A DNA stretch of 64,000 nt from Chitinophagaceae bacterium (GTDB lineage Bacteria > Bacteroidota > Bacteroidia > Chitinophagales > Chitinophagaceae): assembly GCA_016720825.1 (NCBI GenBank), contig JADKJV010000002.1:372001-436000 (forward strand). Direction: 5' to 3'. The notes beneath the pieces were generated by a model. The model searched no databases and was not told the DNA's origin. It saw only the letters and a program-made list of their open reading frames with translations. Positions within the stretch are counted from its first letter, which is position 1, and each line of letters starts with the position of its first letter. The position numbers and the translations under genes are program-made. Of the stretch, positions 18,054 through 27,166 are shown piece by piece.

Positions 18054-20665
18054 ATGATTTTGAGAAATTCCAAAAGGTATTTGTTAGCGGTACTTCTATT
18101 CACTCTTCTATATCCTGCAAATGGGCAGGCTCAGAATATAGACCAGGTCTTGCGGGATTCAAGCAATAACTACTTTACCATAAAGCAAAAAGCAGACGCC
18201 TATTTCGAGCGCTATGGTACAGAAGGTACAGGTTATAAAGAATTTAAACGCTGGGAATTCCTGGTCAGGAATAATATTGATGCCGATGGTACCCTGCCTG
18301 ATTTCGTGAGCAGGAACCAGCGGGCACTTGATAATTTCACTTCAGAGTATGGACGGCCGGATGCCGGTGTTTCTGTTTGGACACCGGTTGGACAAGCTAA
18401 CCCCACGATCCTCGCAGGAGATGCACAGAATGGCAGCGGCAGTATCCGTTGCGTGAAACCATTTGGTACTGATTTCTGGGTAGGCACAGCCGGTGGTGGG
18501 ATGTGGTATGGTGATTTTTTGGGCGGAAGTATTTACAACTGGATTGCAAAGACCGACGGCATTCCAAACCTTTCTGTTACTGATATTGAAGTGGCTCCCA
18601 CGAATTCAAATATTGTTTATGCACTGACTGGTGCTGTCGGTGGCGCTTCCGGATACCGGAGTACCGGCGTTATCAAATCAATTGATGGCGGTACAACCTG
18701 GGCTACTACCGGACTCACTTTCCCTGAAAGCGGTGGCGTTAAAGGATACAGGCTGATTGTAGATCCGACTAACTCCAGTGAAGTCTGGGCCGCTACAGAT
18801 AATGGCCTGTTCCATACGGCAGACGGTGGTACCAGTTGGGCTGTTACTACTTACTCAACTACCGTGGGTGGTCTGCAAAACAATATGAGCTTCCAGACTT
18901 TTGACATTGCATTCCAGCCAGGTTCAACAACAGTCATGTATGCTGTGGGAAATAATTTCGTAGCAAAAGTACAGATGGCGGTCTCACTTTTGTAAGCCTG
19001 AATAATGTTACAGTCGGATTACCCAATACAGGTTCCAGCCGGATTTCGATCGGAGTAACAGCAGCAAACAGCAACTATCTTTATCTCTTATATGGCAACC
19101 TCGCCAACAGCACTTATCTCGGCCTCTACCTGAGCACCAATGCAGGCTCAAGTTTTACCACGCAAAGCACATCACCGAATGTATTAGGATCTCAGTCCTG
19201 GAGGAATATCAGTATAGCAGTTTCTCCGACAGTAGCATCAGATGTGTATGTTGGCGGACTGGATATTTTCAAAAGCACCACCAGCGGATCTACCTGGTCA
19301 CAGGTTTCATTCTGGTCAACCACATCTGCCACACTTTTCTCCCATGCAGATATTTTTAATCTCTACTGTGACGCAACTTATTTATATGCCGCAACGGATG
19401 GCGGTTTATACAGAATGACCCGCTCTACAAACAGCTGGATTGACCTGCAAAGTAATATGCAGATTGCCCAAACCTACCGTATGGCTGTTGATCCTGCTGC
19501 CGTATTCGTTACAATGGGTAACCAGGATAATGGCAGCTATAAAAACACGGGTGCCGTTTATACCTGTATCGGTGGCGGAGACGGGATGGAGACCGTTATT
19601 AAACCATCTAACTCCAATGTTATCTACTATTCCAGCCAAAACGGTTCTTTTGCCAGAAGCGATGACGCAGGTAATACAAGTACAGGTATATTTGATAATA
19701 CAACTGCAAATACCACTTGTGGATGTTCGGACGGTGGTAACTGGACAACACCCATCGTACTGAGGCCGGGTTTCGACACCCATGTTTATATCGGATACAG
19801 GAATATTTATTATAATACCACATCTGGTACTGGCGCCTGGAGTTTTATCAGTTCAGGTATGTCTTCCGGAATTGAATCGCTTGAATTTGCGCCTAATAAT
19901 AGTACTATTTTATACGCAACGGATGGCAGTACGGTAAGGCGGTATAACCTGAGCGGCGTCTGGACAGGAACAACCATAAATGGCAACCTGCCGGCTATAT
20001 CCAATTTTACAGAACTGGCCGTTGACCCAGATAATTCAAGTCATGTGGTTATAACTGTTGGTGGTTATAATGCCACACAAAAAGTATATGAAACTTTTAA
20101 TGCGAACGTAGCAAGCCCAACCTGGACGAGTATTGTTCGCAATCTTCCCAATGTTCCGGTAAACTGTATAACGATTGATGCCGATGCAGGTAATACCATT
20201 TATATAGGTACTGATATCGGCGTTTTTGCTACAAACGACAGCCGGGGCACCTGGTTGATGTACACAAATGGATTACCAACCACCCGTGTGTATGACCTTG
20301 AAATTAACAGCACAACCAGCCGGATATATGCAGCCACTTTTGGAAGAGGTGTTTTCTATTCATCTACATTTACATTTTGTCAGTCTACCTTCAACTATAC
20401 CGGTTCTTTTAACGGATTAGCCTATACGGAAGCCAACCTGAATATCACCTCCACACAATCCATCTGGGGTGGCGCTGGCACTTCTGTAGCTTATAATGCC
20501 GGCGATTATGTGTTGTTGAATCCCGGGTTTGAGGTAAAAGCCGGTTCTACATTTAACGCCTATATCCGCGGATGCAGCGGAACGCCGAACCCGCTCAGGA
20601 TTGTGCCTGTGGTAAATAACCAGCAACCATTGATTCAGATAAATCCGGAGGGAGATCAACGATAA
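18054..20665 (+). CDS. Second secreted Asp-box (BNR) beta-propeller protein, one frameshift
   Basis: Paralogue of the preceding gene, about 870 codons. Signal peptide (YLLAVLLFTLLYPANGQAQ), Asp-box motifs (SIDGGTTW, TADGGTSW, STDGGLTF in the repaired frame) and the same C-terminal surface module, LLNPGFEVKAGSTFNAYI. The frame breaks at about 18966, where a run of four A should be five. The next frame, open to 20665, continues the protein exactly. It likely acts on or outside the cell surface; the ligand or enzyme activity is not evident. A bidirectional terminator follows. Confidence 0.82.
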
Positions 20666-20700
20666 TTCAATTTATAATGACCGCTTAAAAAGCAAAATAA

Positions 20701-20731
20701 AAAAACCCGGAAAATCATTTCCGGGTTTTTT
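20701..20731. terminator. Bidirectional terminator between convergent secreted-protein genes
   Basis: Stem AAAAACCCGGAAA with TTTCCGGGTTTTT around a 4-nt loop. A run on one side and T run on the other serve both the + gene ending at 20665 and the - gene ending at 20743. Confidence 0.85.
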
Positions 20732-20742
20732 ATATCAAAGCG

Positions 20743-22230
20743 TTAGTTGCCTATTGCCACGCAATTCCAGGTGATACTATAGTTTACCGGATTGGGACTC
20801 GTATTCAGCAGCCTTGCTTTACACGAAGTTGTGCCGGCTGTTGTGGAGCAACCATACAATTGCAACTGAACCCGGTACAATTCGCCCGAGGCGCCGCCAG
20901 TTACATCAATGTCTCCTACAAATACACGGGGAGTACCTGTAAATCCGCCATTAAATGCGATAGCACCCTCCCCTGATAATCCAAATCCCGGAAGTATCGC
21001 AGTGAATGTTGCCGTCGTAAACGGATAAATTTTAAGGTTGGTAGCGCTGGTTGAATTGTAGGCAACTCCTTTGCCCCCGTTAACCGTAAGCGAACCGGCA
21101 ACAGTAGCATTGCTGCCTATATCTGTTGTCGTTGTAGGGTTCAATACCCCATAAATGCGTGCATCTCCCTGGAAACGGACACCGGAGCCACCTGGTCCAA
21201 CATCCAGTAAATAAGTTGAATTGGGTAATGCACCAATTCCAAGGCCATAAAACATATAATTATAACCCCAGAGATTTTCAAAAGCGTAAGCCGGAGTAGA
21301 AGACCCTATTCCCATGTTGCCGACAAAGTATGAATTACCATTCACGTGCAATGTCTGCACCGGATTAATGGTTCCTATACCAACTTGTCCGGTACTGTCT
21401 ATTGACATCCTTCTGGTGCCTTTGGTAAAAAAGCCCAGGCCATTTCTGCCGGAAGAACCAGTCAGAAAACTGCGAATAATGCCAGTTGTTTTATCACTGC
21501 CAAAATAGAGTGCGCTTCTGTCCAGGAAACCCTGGTTTGAATTGGCCTGGTCTATCATGATGCTGCTGTCAACAGTAAGACGTACATCTGGCAAAGAAGT
21601 TCCTATACCAACATTCCCTGAATTATTATTATAAATATCACTCCCGTTTAAATTCCAGGGACTGCTTCCTCCTCCGTCCATGTTTGCCCATACAGAACCA
21701 TTAAAATACCAAAAAGAGCTTGTGGTATTATCAAATACCAGTAACCCTTTAAACGGACTGCCTATTGCATTCCGTTCTGTGGTAGTCATTCTGGGAATCA
21801 GCATTCCTTTGGTTGTACTTTGGATATCAACCACTGCGCTTGGGTCCGGCGTCGCACCGGCACTGCTCACAGAAACCCCAATGCCATTATCCAGCATCAT
21901 ACTGTTTTGCATACCCCAGAGACCGGTAAATTTTGGAATCCTGTTGTTCGTGCCCGAAACAATACCACTGTGTGTGATATTAACCCAGGACACACTGTTG
22001 AAATATTGAAAGCTGTTTGTACTGCTATTGAAAATCAGCAGGCCTGTTGCCGGGCTTGGGATAGCTACTTTTTCAGCTTCTGTCAGCCGCGGTACTAATA
22101 CCCCTTTGGAAGTGCTGGAGATGTCCAGTTGCGCACTGTTATTGGGAGTGTTTGTCCCAACACCCACGCTTTGTGCAATTAACACCTGCCATAAGGGCAA
22201 GGACAATAAAAAGAATATCAAACGCTTCAT
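20743..22230 (-). CDS. Secreted protein with tail-fibre-like repeats
   Basis: 495 residues: signal peptide (MKRLIFFLLSLPLWQVLIAQ), then SVGVGTNTPNNSAQLDI, GVLVPRLTEAEKVAI and GLLIFNSSTNSFQYFNS. This block (GMLIPRMTTTERNAI, GLLVFDNTTSSFWYFNG) repeats at about residue 140. Further NVGIGTSLPDVRLTVDS and QVGIGTINPVQTLHVNG units follow. This is the common Bacteroidota fibre-like surface protein layout. The C-terminus lacks the coiled coil found in the protein at 13703. No enzymatic motif is seen. A surface or adhesin role is inferred. Confidence 0.8.
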   Translation of the reverse strand: MKRLIFFLLSLPLWQVLIAQSVGVGTNTPNNSAQLDISSTSKGVLVPRLTEAEKVAIPSPATGLLIFNSSTNSFQYFNSVSWVNITHSGIVSGTNNRIPKFTGLWGMQNSMMLDNGIGVSVSSAGATPDPSAVVDIQSTTKGMLIPRMTTTERNAIGSPFKGLLVFDNTTSSFWYFNGSVWANMDGGGSSPWNLNGSDIYNNNSGNVGIGTSLPDVRLTVDSSIMIDQANSNQGFLDRSALYFGSDKTTGIIRSFLTGSSGRNGLGFFTKGTRRMSIDSTGQVGIGTINPVQTLHVNGNSYFVGNMGIGSSTPAYAFENLWGYNYMFYGLGIGALPNSTYLLDVGPGGSGVRFQGDARIYGVLNPTTTTDIGSNATVAGSLTVNGGKGVAYNSTSATNLKIYPFTTATFTAILPGFGLSGEGAIAFNGGFTGTPRVFVGDIDVTGGASGELYRVQLQLYGCSTTAGTTSCKARLLNTSPNPVNYSITWNCVAIGN

Positions 22231-22392
22231 GGTTAAAAATTTTTTGTTTACGATAAAATCATGAACGGAATAAAATATGCTTTAGACGATTCTGTATTAA
22301 AATAACCTCATTTCAGGGTGACTGGAGGGACTGAGTTAGCTAACTGCTTTATGTAATTATTTAACGGTTGGGAGGCGAGAGACGGAGGTGTG

Positions 22393-22470
22393 TTTCTCGC
22401 GATTTATGCAATGAGATTTCGTATGTTTCTCGCGGCGGCCGCTACGGAGCGGCGGACGCGGCGAATACAA
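22393..22470. repeat. GC-rich repeat ending in GCGGCGAATACAAA
   Basis: TTTCTCGCG occurs twice (22393 and 22435), followed by GGCGGCCGCTACGGAGCGGCGGACGC-type sequence that can fold on itself. A closely related unit (TTTCTCGCA...GGAGCGGCGTTCGCGGCGAATACAAA) occurs at 54291-54339, so this is a dispersed family. Confidence 0.6.
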
Positions 22471-22527
22471 ATACACTTAGACTGAAGATTCTCATAATAA
22501 CCAGATTGCTGTATTTTCTCTGCGTGC

Positions 22528-22805
22528 TCTGCGCCTTTGCGCCTATGCTGAAGCTTCAGCGCAAGCATTGCGTCTTTGCGGTTTCTGTATTTTGTATTAA
22601 ATACAATTACCGCAGAGGCGCGGAGACGCGGAGGTCGCAGCTTTGTCACTTAAAATGACGGTCCTATAAATGAGTAGATAACTGTACTTTCTCTGCGCCT
22701 TTGCGCCTATGCTGAAGCTTCAGCGCAAGCATTGCGTCTTTGCGGTTACTGTATTTTGTATTTTGTATTAAATACAATTACCACAAAGACGCAAAGGCGC
22801 GAAGG
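22528..22805. repeat. Pair of direct repeats, about 110 nt each, offset 163 nt
   Basis: Copy A starts at 22528 and copy B at 22691, both CTCTGCGCCTTTGCGCC followed by a common core through GCGTCTTTGCGGT and TGTATT...AAATACAATTACC. Each copy has the complementary word set (ACGCAAAGGCGC or the like) at its right end, so each is itself a foldback unit related in style to the CACAAAG elements. No gene is seen in the 22231-22982 gap. Confidence 0.65.
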
Positions 22806-22849
22806 GTGAACTAAAATTTGAATGAAACTAACTGAAAGATTGGCGTAAA

Positions 22850-22888
22850 TAAAAAAAGCCCGCCTTCGCTCTTTGAGCTTCGGCGGGC
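22850..22888 (-). terminator. Distal terminator hairpin downstream of the tRNA-Pro genes
   Basis: Stem GCCCGCC (22858-22864) with GGCGGGC (22882-22888), extended by TTCGCT/AGCTTC-type pairing, followed on the minus strand by an eight-T run. It is a near copy of the hairpin at 22943-22978. Confidence 0.6.
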
Positions 22889-22942
22889 AAAGACCGGGTC
22901 TCACCCGACGAAGCACGCACGATGTGAATGACTGCTGCAAAT

Positions 22943-22978
22943 AAAAAGCCCGCCTTCGCTTTTCAAGCTATGGCGGGC
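22943..22978 (-). terminator. Terminator immediately downstream of tRNA-Pro(CGG)
   Basis: Stem GCCCGCC (22948-22954) with GGCGGGC (22972-22978) and a T run on the minus strand. It begins 4 nt after the 3' end of the tRNA. Confidence 0.7.
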
Positions 22979-22982
22979 AAAG

Positions 22983-23056
22983 TCGGGATGACTGGATTCG
23001 AACCAGCGACCCCTACGTCCCGAACGTAGTGCGCTACCGGGCTGCGCTACATCCCG
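22983..23056 (-). tRNA. tRNA-Pro (anticodon CGG)
   Basis: Read on the minus strand: acceptor CGGGATG pairs with CATCCCG, D-arm AGCGCAGCCCGGTAGCGC, anticodon stem CTACG/CGTAG around loop TTCGGGA (anticodon CGG), T-arm GCTGGTTCGAATCCAGT, discriminator A. CCA is not encoded. It reads CCG. The same stretch has a spurious open frame that gives the familiar false protein RDVAQPGSALRSGRRG. Confidence 0.96.
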
Positions 23057-23090
23057 AAAAAAACTAAAAACCAACTGCTCTTCCTTAAAA

Positions 23091-23122
23091 TACAAAACCC
23101 CTGAAAATTCAGGGGTTTTGTA
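23091..23122 (-). terminator. 15-bp perfect hairpin between the two tRNA-Pro genes
   Basis: TACAAAACCCCTGAA (23091-23105) and its exact complement (23108-23122) with a 2-nt centre. It lies 9 nt after the 3' end of tRNA-Pro(GGG), with TTTT following on the minus strand, so it probably ends that transcript or serves as a processing stem. Confidence 0.7.
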
Positions 23123-23131
23123 TAAAAATGG

Positions 23132-23205
23132 TCGGGACGACTAGATTCGAACTAGCGACCCCTTGCACCCCATGCAAGTGCGCTACCGGGCTGCGCTACG
23201 TCCCG
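23132..23205 (-). tRNA. tRNA-Pro (anticodon GGG)
   Basis: Minus strand: acceptor CGGGACG pairs with CGTCCCG, D-arm identical to the neighbouring tRNA-Pro, anticodon stem CTTGC/GCAAG around loop ATGGGGT (anticodon GGG), T-arm GCTAGTTCGAATCTAGT, discriminator A. It reads CCC and CCU. The two genes clearly arose by duplication, differing mainly in acceptor, anticodon and T stems. Confidence 0.96.
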
Positions 23206-23241
23206 AACAGTTGTAAACCCTTTACAGGATTTGCGGGGGAG

Positions 23242-23249
23242 CAAAGGTA
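23242..23249 (-). promoter_or_regulatory. -7 box TACCTTTG for the tRNA-Pro genes
   Basis: Matches TANNTTTG on the minus strand, 36 nt before the 5' end of tRNA-Pro(GGG). No well-placed TTTG -33 box is seen. Confidence 0.45.
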
Positions 23250-23287
23250 TGGGATTTTCTGAATTTTTACGAACCAAAAACTACCTT

Positions 23288-23295
23288 TATCTTTG
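23288..23295 (+). promoter_or_regulatory. -7 box TATCTTTG for the dihydroorotase-like gene
   Basis: Matches TANNTTTG, only 7 nt before the ATG at 23303, implying a very short leader. It is divergent from the tRNA promoter 40 nt away. Confidence 0.45.
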
Positions 23296-23302
23296 ACCCT
23301 TA

Positions 23303-24583
23303 ATGAAAATCCTCATTAAGCAGGCCCGGATAACCGATCCACAGTCAGCACTTAACGGTCAGATTCTAGACATTTTAACTGAAAATGGAATCATCCGGAA
23401 AATAGCCCCATCTATTCAAGAAAAAGCAGACCAGATTATTAGTATCCCCGGGGTGTTTGTATCCCCCGGCTGGACTGATATTTTCGCCAATTTCGGTGAC
23501 CCGGGCTATGAATTCAAGGAGACACTGGAAACAGGTGCCGCCGCCGCCGCTGCCGGTGGATTTACAGATGTAGTGGTGATCCCAAACACATCCCCCGTTG
23601 CCGACCAGAAATCAACCATTGAATATATCATCGGGAAAAGCCGCCTGCTGAAAGTGAATATCCACCCCGCCGGAGCCGTTACCCGCAAAACCGAAGGAAA
23701 AGACCTGGCCGAGATGTATGACATGTATAAAAGCGGGGCCAGCGTATTTACTGACGGCACCCATTGTATACAATCTGCCGGCTTGCTGGTAAAAGCCCTG
23801 CAGTATGTCAAGCCATTCGGCGGACTCATCATGCAGGTTCCGGAAGACCACAGTATCAATCCACACGGACAGATGCACGAAGGTGTTATTTCTACCCAGC
23901 TTGGCCTGCCCGGAAAACCAGCCATGGCAGAAGAACTGATGGTGGCCCGGGATATTGAACTGACACTCTATGCAGATTCCAGAATCCATATTACCGGTGT
24001 TTCCACAGCCCGTTCCCTCGAACTGATCAGGCAGGGTAAAGAAAAAGGAACAGGGATCAGCTGCTCAGTTACACCCTACCACCTCTATTTCTGTGATGAA
24101 GACCTGGAACAATATAATTCCAACCTGAAAGTAAATCCGCCACTGCGCACAAAGGAAGACAGGAGTGCATTGAAAGCAGCAATTCTTTCAGGAATTATTG
24201 ACTGCATCGCCACGCACCACATGCCGCATGAATACGACAGTAAAGTAAAAGAATTCGAATATGCGCAACCCGGGATGATCGGCCTTGAAACCGCATTTGG
24301 TGTACTCAATACAGCTGTACCCGGTATCAACCCCGAAAAATGGGTGGAACTGCTGGCCATCAATCCGCGAAGGATTATAGGACTCGACACCGTGGAAATC
24401 GCAGAAGGGAAAAAAGCCAGTCTTACATTATTTGATCCTGCTGAAACCTGGACAGTTACTGCCACTGACCTTTATTCCAAATCATCCAATACCCCATTCC
24501 TGGGAGCCACCCTTACAGGAAAAGTAAAAGGCATTATAAATGGTGACCAGTTTGTACTGAATTCACCCGGACAACCATCATGA
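23303..24583 (+). CDS. Dihydroorotase-like amidohydrolase lacking the HxH metal motif
   Basis: A 426-residue amidohydrolase of the dihydroorotase (PyrC/AllB-like) family: GVFVSPGWTDIFANFGDPGYEFKE, FTDVVVIPNTSPVAD, IHITGVSTARS, VNPPLRTKEDRSAL and CIATHHMPHEYDSK. In active dihydroorotases the first segment is PGLIDxHVHLREPG. Here both metal-binding His are absent (DIFANFGDPG). It may therefore be a non-catalytic paralogue, like the inactive PyrC partners known to assemble with aspartate transcarbamoylase in some bacteria, or a divergent enzyme. It overlaps the next start by 4 nt and heads the following operon. Confidence 0.8.
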   Translation: MKILIKQARITDPQSALNGQILDILTENGIIRKIAPSIQEKADQIISIPGVFVSPGWTDIFANFGDPGYEFKETLETGAAAAAAGGFTDVVVIPNTSPVADQKSTIEYIIGKSRLLKVNIHPAGAVTRKTEGKDLAEMYDMYKSGASVFTDGTHCIQSAGLLVKALQYVKPFGGLIMQVPEDHSINPHGQMHEGVISTQLGLPGKPAMAEELMVARDIELTLYADSRIHITGVSTARSLELIRQGKEKGTGISCSVTPYHLYFCDEDLEQYNSNLKVNPPLRTKEDRSALKAAILSGIIDCIATHHMPHEYDSKVKEFEYAQPGMIGLETAFGVLNTAVPGINPEKWVELLAINPRRIIGLDTVEIAEGKKASLTLFDPAETWTVTATDLYSKSSNTPFLGATLTGKVKGIINGDQFVLNSPGQPS

Positions 24584-25062
24584 AATTCAAGCCCGCCATT
24601 ATCGGATTGATTACTGCTGTAATCATGATCATTGCCGCCCTGGTGCTCGACAGCCAAAGGGATTCCCTGGATCCCCGTATGCAGTACCTGATCTTTGTGA
24701 TCTATGCTGCAGGTATTTTCATGGCTATTTACACCCATTCCAGAAACCCGGACAGCAGCGGAAAATTTGCAGAATTATTCGGCCAGGGATTCCGTTGTTT
24801 CATCATCATCACAGTATGCATGGTAGTGTTTGGATTTATCTTCCTGAAATTACACCCTGAATTTGCCATTCAGGAAGCGGCACACCAGCGTGAAGAGTTA
24901 GAGAAACTCCAGGGCAAATCTCCTGCTGAGATAGAGGATATGGTGAGCCAGGTCAAAAAACAATACGCTATTCGCTATTTATCCGCATCAATTTTCGGAT
25001 ATTTGATTGTAGGCGCCGTTATTTCGGCCGCTATTTCTGCACTTTTAACCCGGAGGAAATAA
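24580..25062 (+). CDS. DUF4199 membrane protein
   Basis: A 160-residue inner-membrane protein with four hydrophobic helices (about 5-22, 35-51, 66-88, 136-155), the DUF4199 layout common in Bacteroidota. The loop EFAIQEAAHQREELEKLQGKS before helix 4 is amphipathic. Function is not known. It is translationally coupled to the upstream dihydroorotase-like gene (ATGA) and lies 3 nt before a glycosyltransferase, a context often seen in this phylum. Confidence 0.82.
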   Translation: MKFKPAIIGLITAVIMIIAALVLDSQRDSLDPRMQYLIFVIYAAGIFMAIYTHSRNPDSSGKFAELFGQGFRCFIIITVCMVVFGFIFLKLHPEFAIQEAAHQREELEKLQGKSPAEIEDMVSQVKKQYAIRYLSASIFGYLIVGAVISAAISALLTRRK

Positions 25063-25065
25063 TTC

Positions 25066-26006
25066 ATGGATCTGTCCATTGTCATACCGCTGATTGACGA
25101 AGCCGAATCACTGCCCGAACTGACGGCCTGGATTGAAAAAGTGATGCAGGAAAACCACTACACGTATGAGGTGATTTATGTGGATGATGGCAGCAGCGAT
25201 AATTCCTGGGAAGTCATCCAGCAGCTTCGTTCCAAAAACCCGAACATCAAAGGCATCAAATTCCAGCGCAACTATGGTAAATCTGCTGGCCTTAACGTAG
25301 GATTCCGCGATGCACAGGGTGATGTAGTCATAACCATGGATGCTGACCTGCAGGATAGTCCAGATGAAATCCCCGAACTCCGCCGTATGATCCTCGAAGA
25401 AGGATACGACCTGGTGAGCGGCTGGAAGAAAAAAGATACGACAACACTTTTACCAAGAATATCCCTTCCCGGTTTTTTAATGCAGTTACCCGCAAAGTAT
25501 CTGGCATTAAACTGCATGATTTTAACTGTGGACTGAAAGCCTACCGCAACAAAACCATTAAAGGCGTGGAAGTATATGGTGAAATGCACCGTTATATTCC
25601 CGTGCTGGCCAAATGGTCAGGTTTCAAAAAAATCGGCGAGAAGGTAGTGGAACACCGTGCCCGCAAATATGGTGTTTCCAAATTCGGATGGCGCCGTTTT
25701 GTAAATGGATTCCTGGATTTGCTGTCCATTACTTTTGTTGGCAAATTCTCCAAAAGACCCATGCACTTCTTCGGGTTGTGGGGCACTTTGTTTTTTCTGC
25801 TCGGTATCGGCATTGCGATCTACCTCATTGTTTCGAAATTTATCAATACAGATTTCCCTATCACCAACAGGCCCGGATTTTACCTGGCGCTTACCTCTAT
25901 CATCATTGGTATGCAGCTTTTCCTGGCTGGTTTTATCGGTGAATTGATCTCCCGCAATGCTTCAGGCCGTAACAATTACCTGATCGAAGAGAAAACCGGT
26001 TTATAA
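25066..26006 (+). CDS. GT2 polyprenyl-phosphate glycosyltransferase (GtrB/DPM1-like), one frameshift
   Basis: GT-A fold: LSIVIPLIDEAESLPEL, YVDDGSSDNSW, FQRNYGKSAGLNVGF and the metal-binding TMDADLQDSP, then two C-terminal membrane helices (FFGLWGTLFFLLGIGIAIYL and FYLALTSIIIGMQLFLAGF). The frame is lost at about 25429-25434, where one A is missing from an A run. Adding it restores KKKRYDNTFTKNIPSRFFN and HDFNCGLKAYRN through to the stop at 26006. It likely transfers a sugar to undecaprenyl phosphate at the inner membrane. Confidence 0.88.
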
Positions 26007-27130
26007 TGGCCAAAGTGATTATTATAGGACCGGGTCACCCTTTACGGGGCGGACTTGCCACTTTCAACCAGCGGCTGGCCAAAGCTTTCCAGGAAGCCGG
26101 TGATGAATGTTCTATCGTATCTTTCTCCCTGCAGTATCCCGGATTCTTATTCCCCGGCAAAACCCAGTTTTCTGATGAACCGGCTCCTGAAGATTTAGAA
26201 ATCCGTTCACTCATAAATTCTGTCAACCCCATTAACTGGCTTCGTGTTGGCAGGAAACTGCGAAAAGAAAAACCAGATCTGGTGATTGTACGTTACTGGC
26301 TGCCTTTTATGGGACCGGCACTCGGAACCATTCTCAGGAAGATCCGGAAAAACAAACACACAAAAATTGTTTGTATTGCTGACAATGTGATCCCGCATGA
26401 AAAAAGACCGGGTGATAAACCTTTCACGAAGTATTTCCTGAAAAGCTGCGATGCATTTATCACGATGAGTGAAAAAGTAATGGCAGACCTCCGGTTGTTT
26501 GAAAAAAACAAACCGGCTGAACTGGTACGCCATCCGTTGTATGATAATTTCGGTGCCATCATATCAAAATCAGAAGCCAGGCAACACTTACAATTACCCG
26601 TCAACGATAAAATCATTCTTTTCTTTGGATTTATCCGGAAATACAAAGGGCTTGATCTCCTGCTTGAAGCCATGGCTGATCCCCGCATCAGAGAATCAGG
26701 CATTAAACTGATGGTGGCCGGCGAGTTTTATGATAATGAAAAAGGGTATCGGGAGATTATTGAAAAAAACCAATTGCAGGATCAACTGATACTGAAAACG
26801 GATTTCATTCCCGACAGCGAAGTCAAATATTATCTCTGCGCGGCAGATGCAGTAATACAGCCTTACCGGAATGCCACCCAGAGTGGCGTAACGCCCCTCG
26901 CCTATCATTTTGAAAAACCAATGGTGGTTACCAATGTGGGCGGATTACCTGTACTCGTACCACATGAAAAAGTGGGTTTGGTAACAGAACCCGATCCGGA
27001 AGCTATTGCCGGAGGAATCCTGCGTTTCTACCAATTAGGAGAAGATTATTTTATTCCTCATCTTCGCAGCGAGAAACAGCAGTACAGCTGGGCCAATCTG
27101 GTCCAGGCTATCCGGAACCTGGCTGGATAA
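26006..27130 (+). CDS. GT4-family glycosyltransferase
   Basis: A 374-residue GT-B fold enzyme. N-terminal GPGHPLRGGLATFNQRLAKAF forms the acceptor domain. The C-terminal donor domain has ILFFGFIRKYKGLDLLLEA, DFIPDSEVKYYLCAADAVIQPYR and GVTPLAYHFEKPMVVTNVGG. The start codon overlaps the previous stop by 1 nt, so translation is coupled. Donor and acceptor sugars cannot be inferred. The cluster context suggests assembly of a heptose-containing surface glycan. Confidence 0.9.
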   Translation: MAKVIIIGPGHPLRGGLATFNQRLAKAFQEAGDECSIVSFSLQYPGFLFPGKTQFSDEPAPEDLEIRSLINSVNPINWLRVGRKLRKEKPDLVIVRYWLPFMGPALGTILRKIRKNKHTKIVCIADNVIPHEKRPGDKPFTKYFLKSCDAFITMSEKVMADLRLFEKNKPAELVRHPLYDNFGAIISKSEARQHLQLPVNDKIILFFGFIRKYKGLDLLLEAMADPRIRESGIKLMVAGEFYDNEKGYREIIEKNQLQDQLILKTDFIPDSEVKYYLCAADAVIQPYRNATQSGVTPLAYHFEKPMVVTNVGGLPVLVPHEKVGLVTEPDPEAIAGGILRFYQLGEDYFIPHLRSEKQQYSWANLVQAIRNLAG

Positions 27131-27166
27131 ATTCCGCTTCATCCGGCTGCTGTATATAAACCCATC

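Noticed and set aside
13703..22230. Prophage tail region
   Set aside because: The GIGT repeats resemble tail fibres, but there are signal peptides and no capsid, terminase, integrase or lysis genes.
22746..23095. Two minus-strand open frames over the tRNA-Pro region, one giving RDVAQPGSALRSGRRG
   Set aside because: They are translations of tRNA and terminator sequence. This false protein is a familiar annotation artefact.
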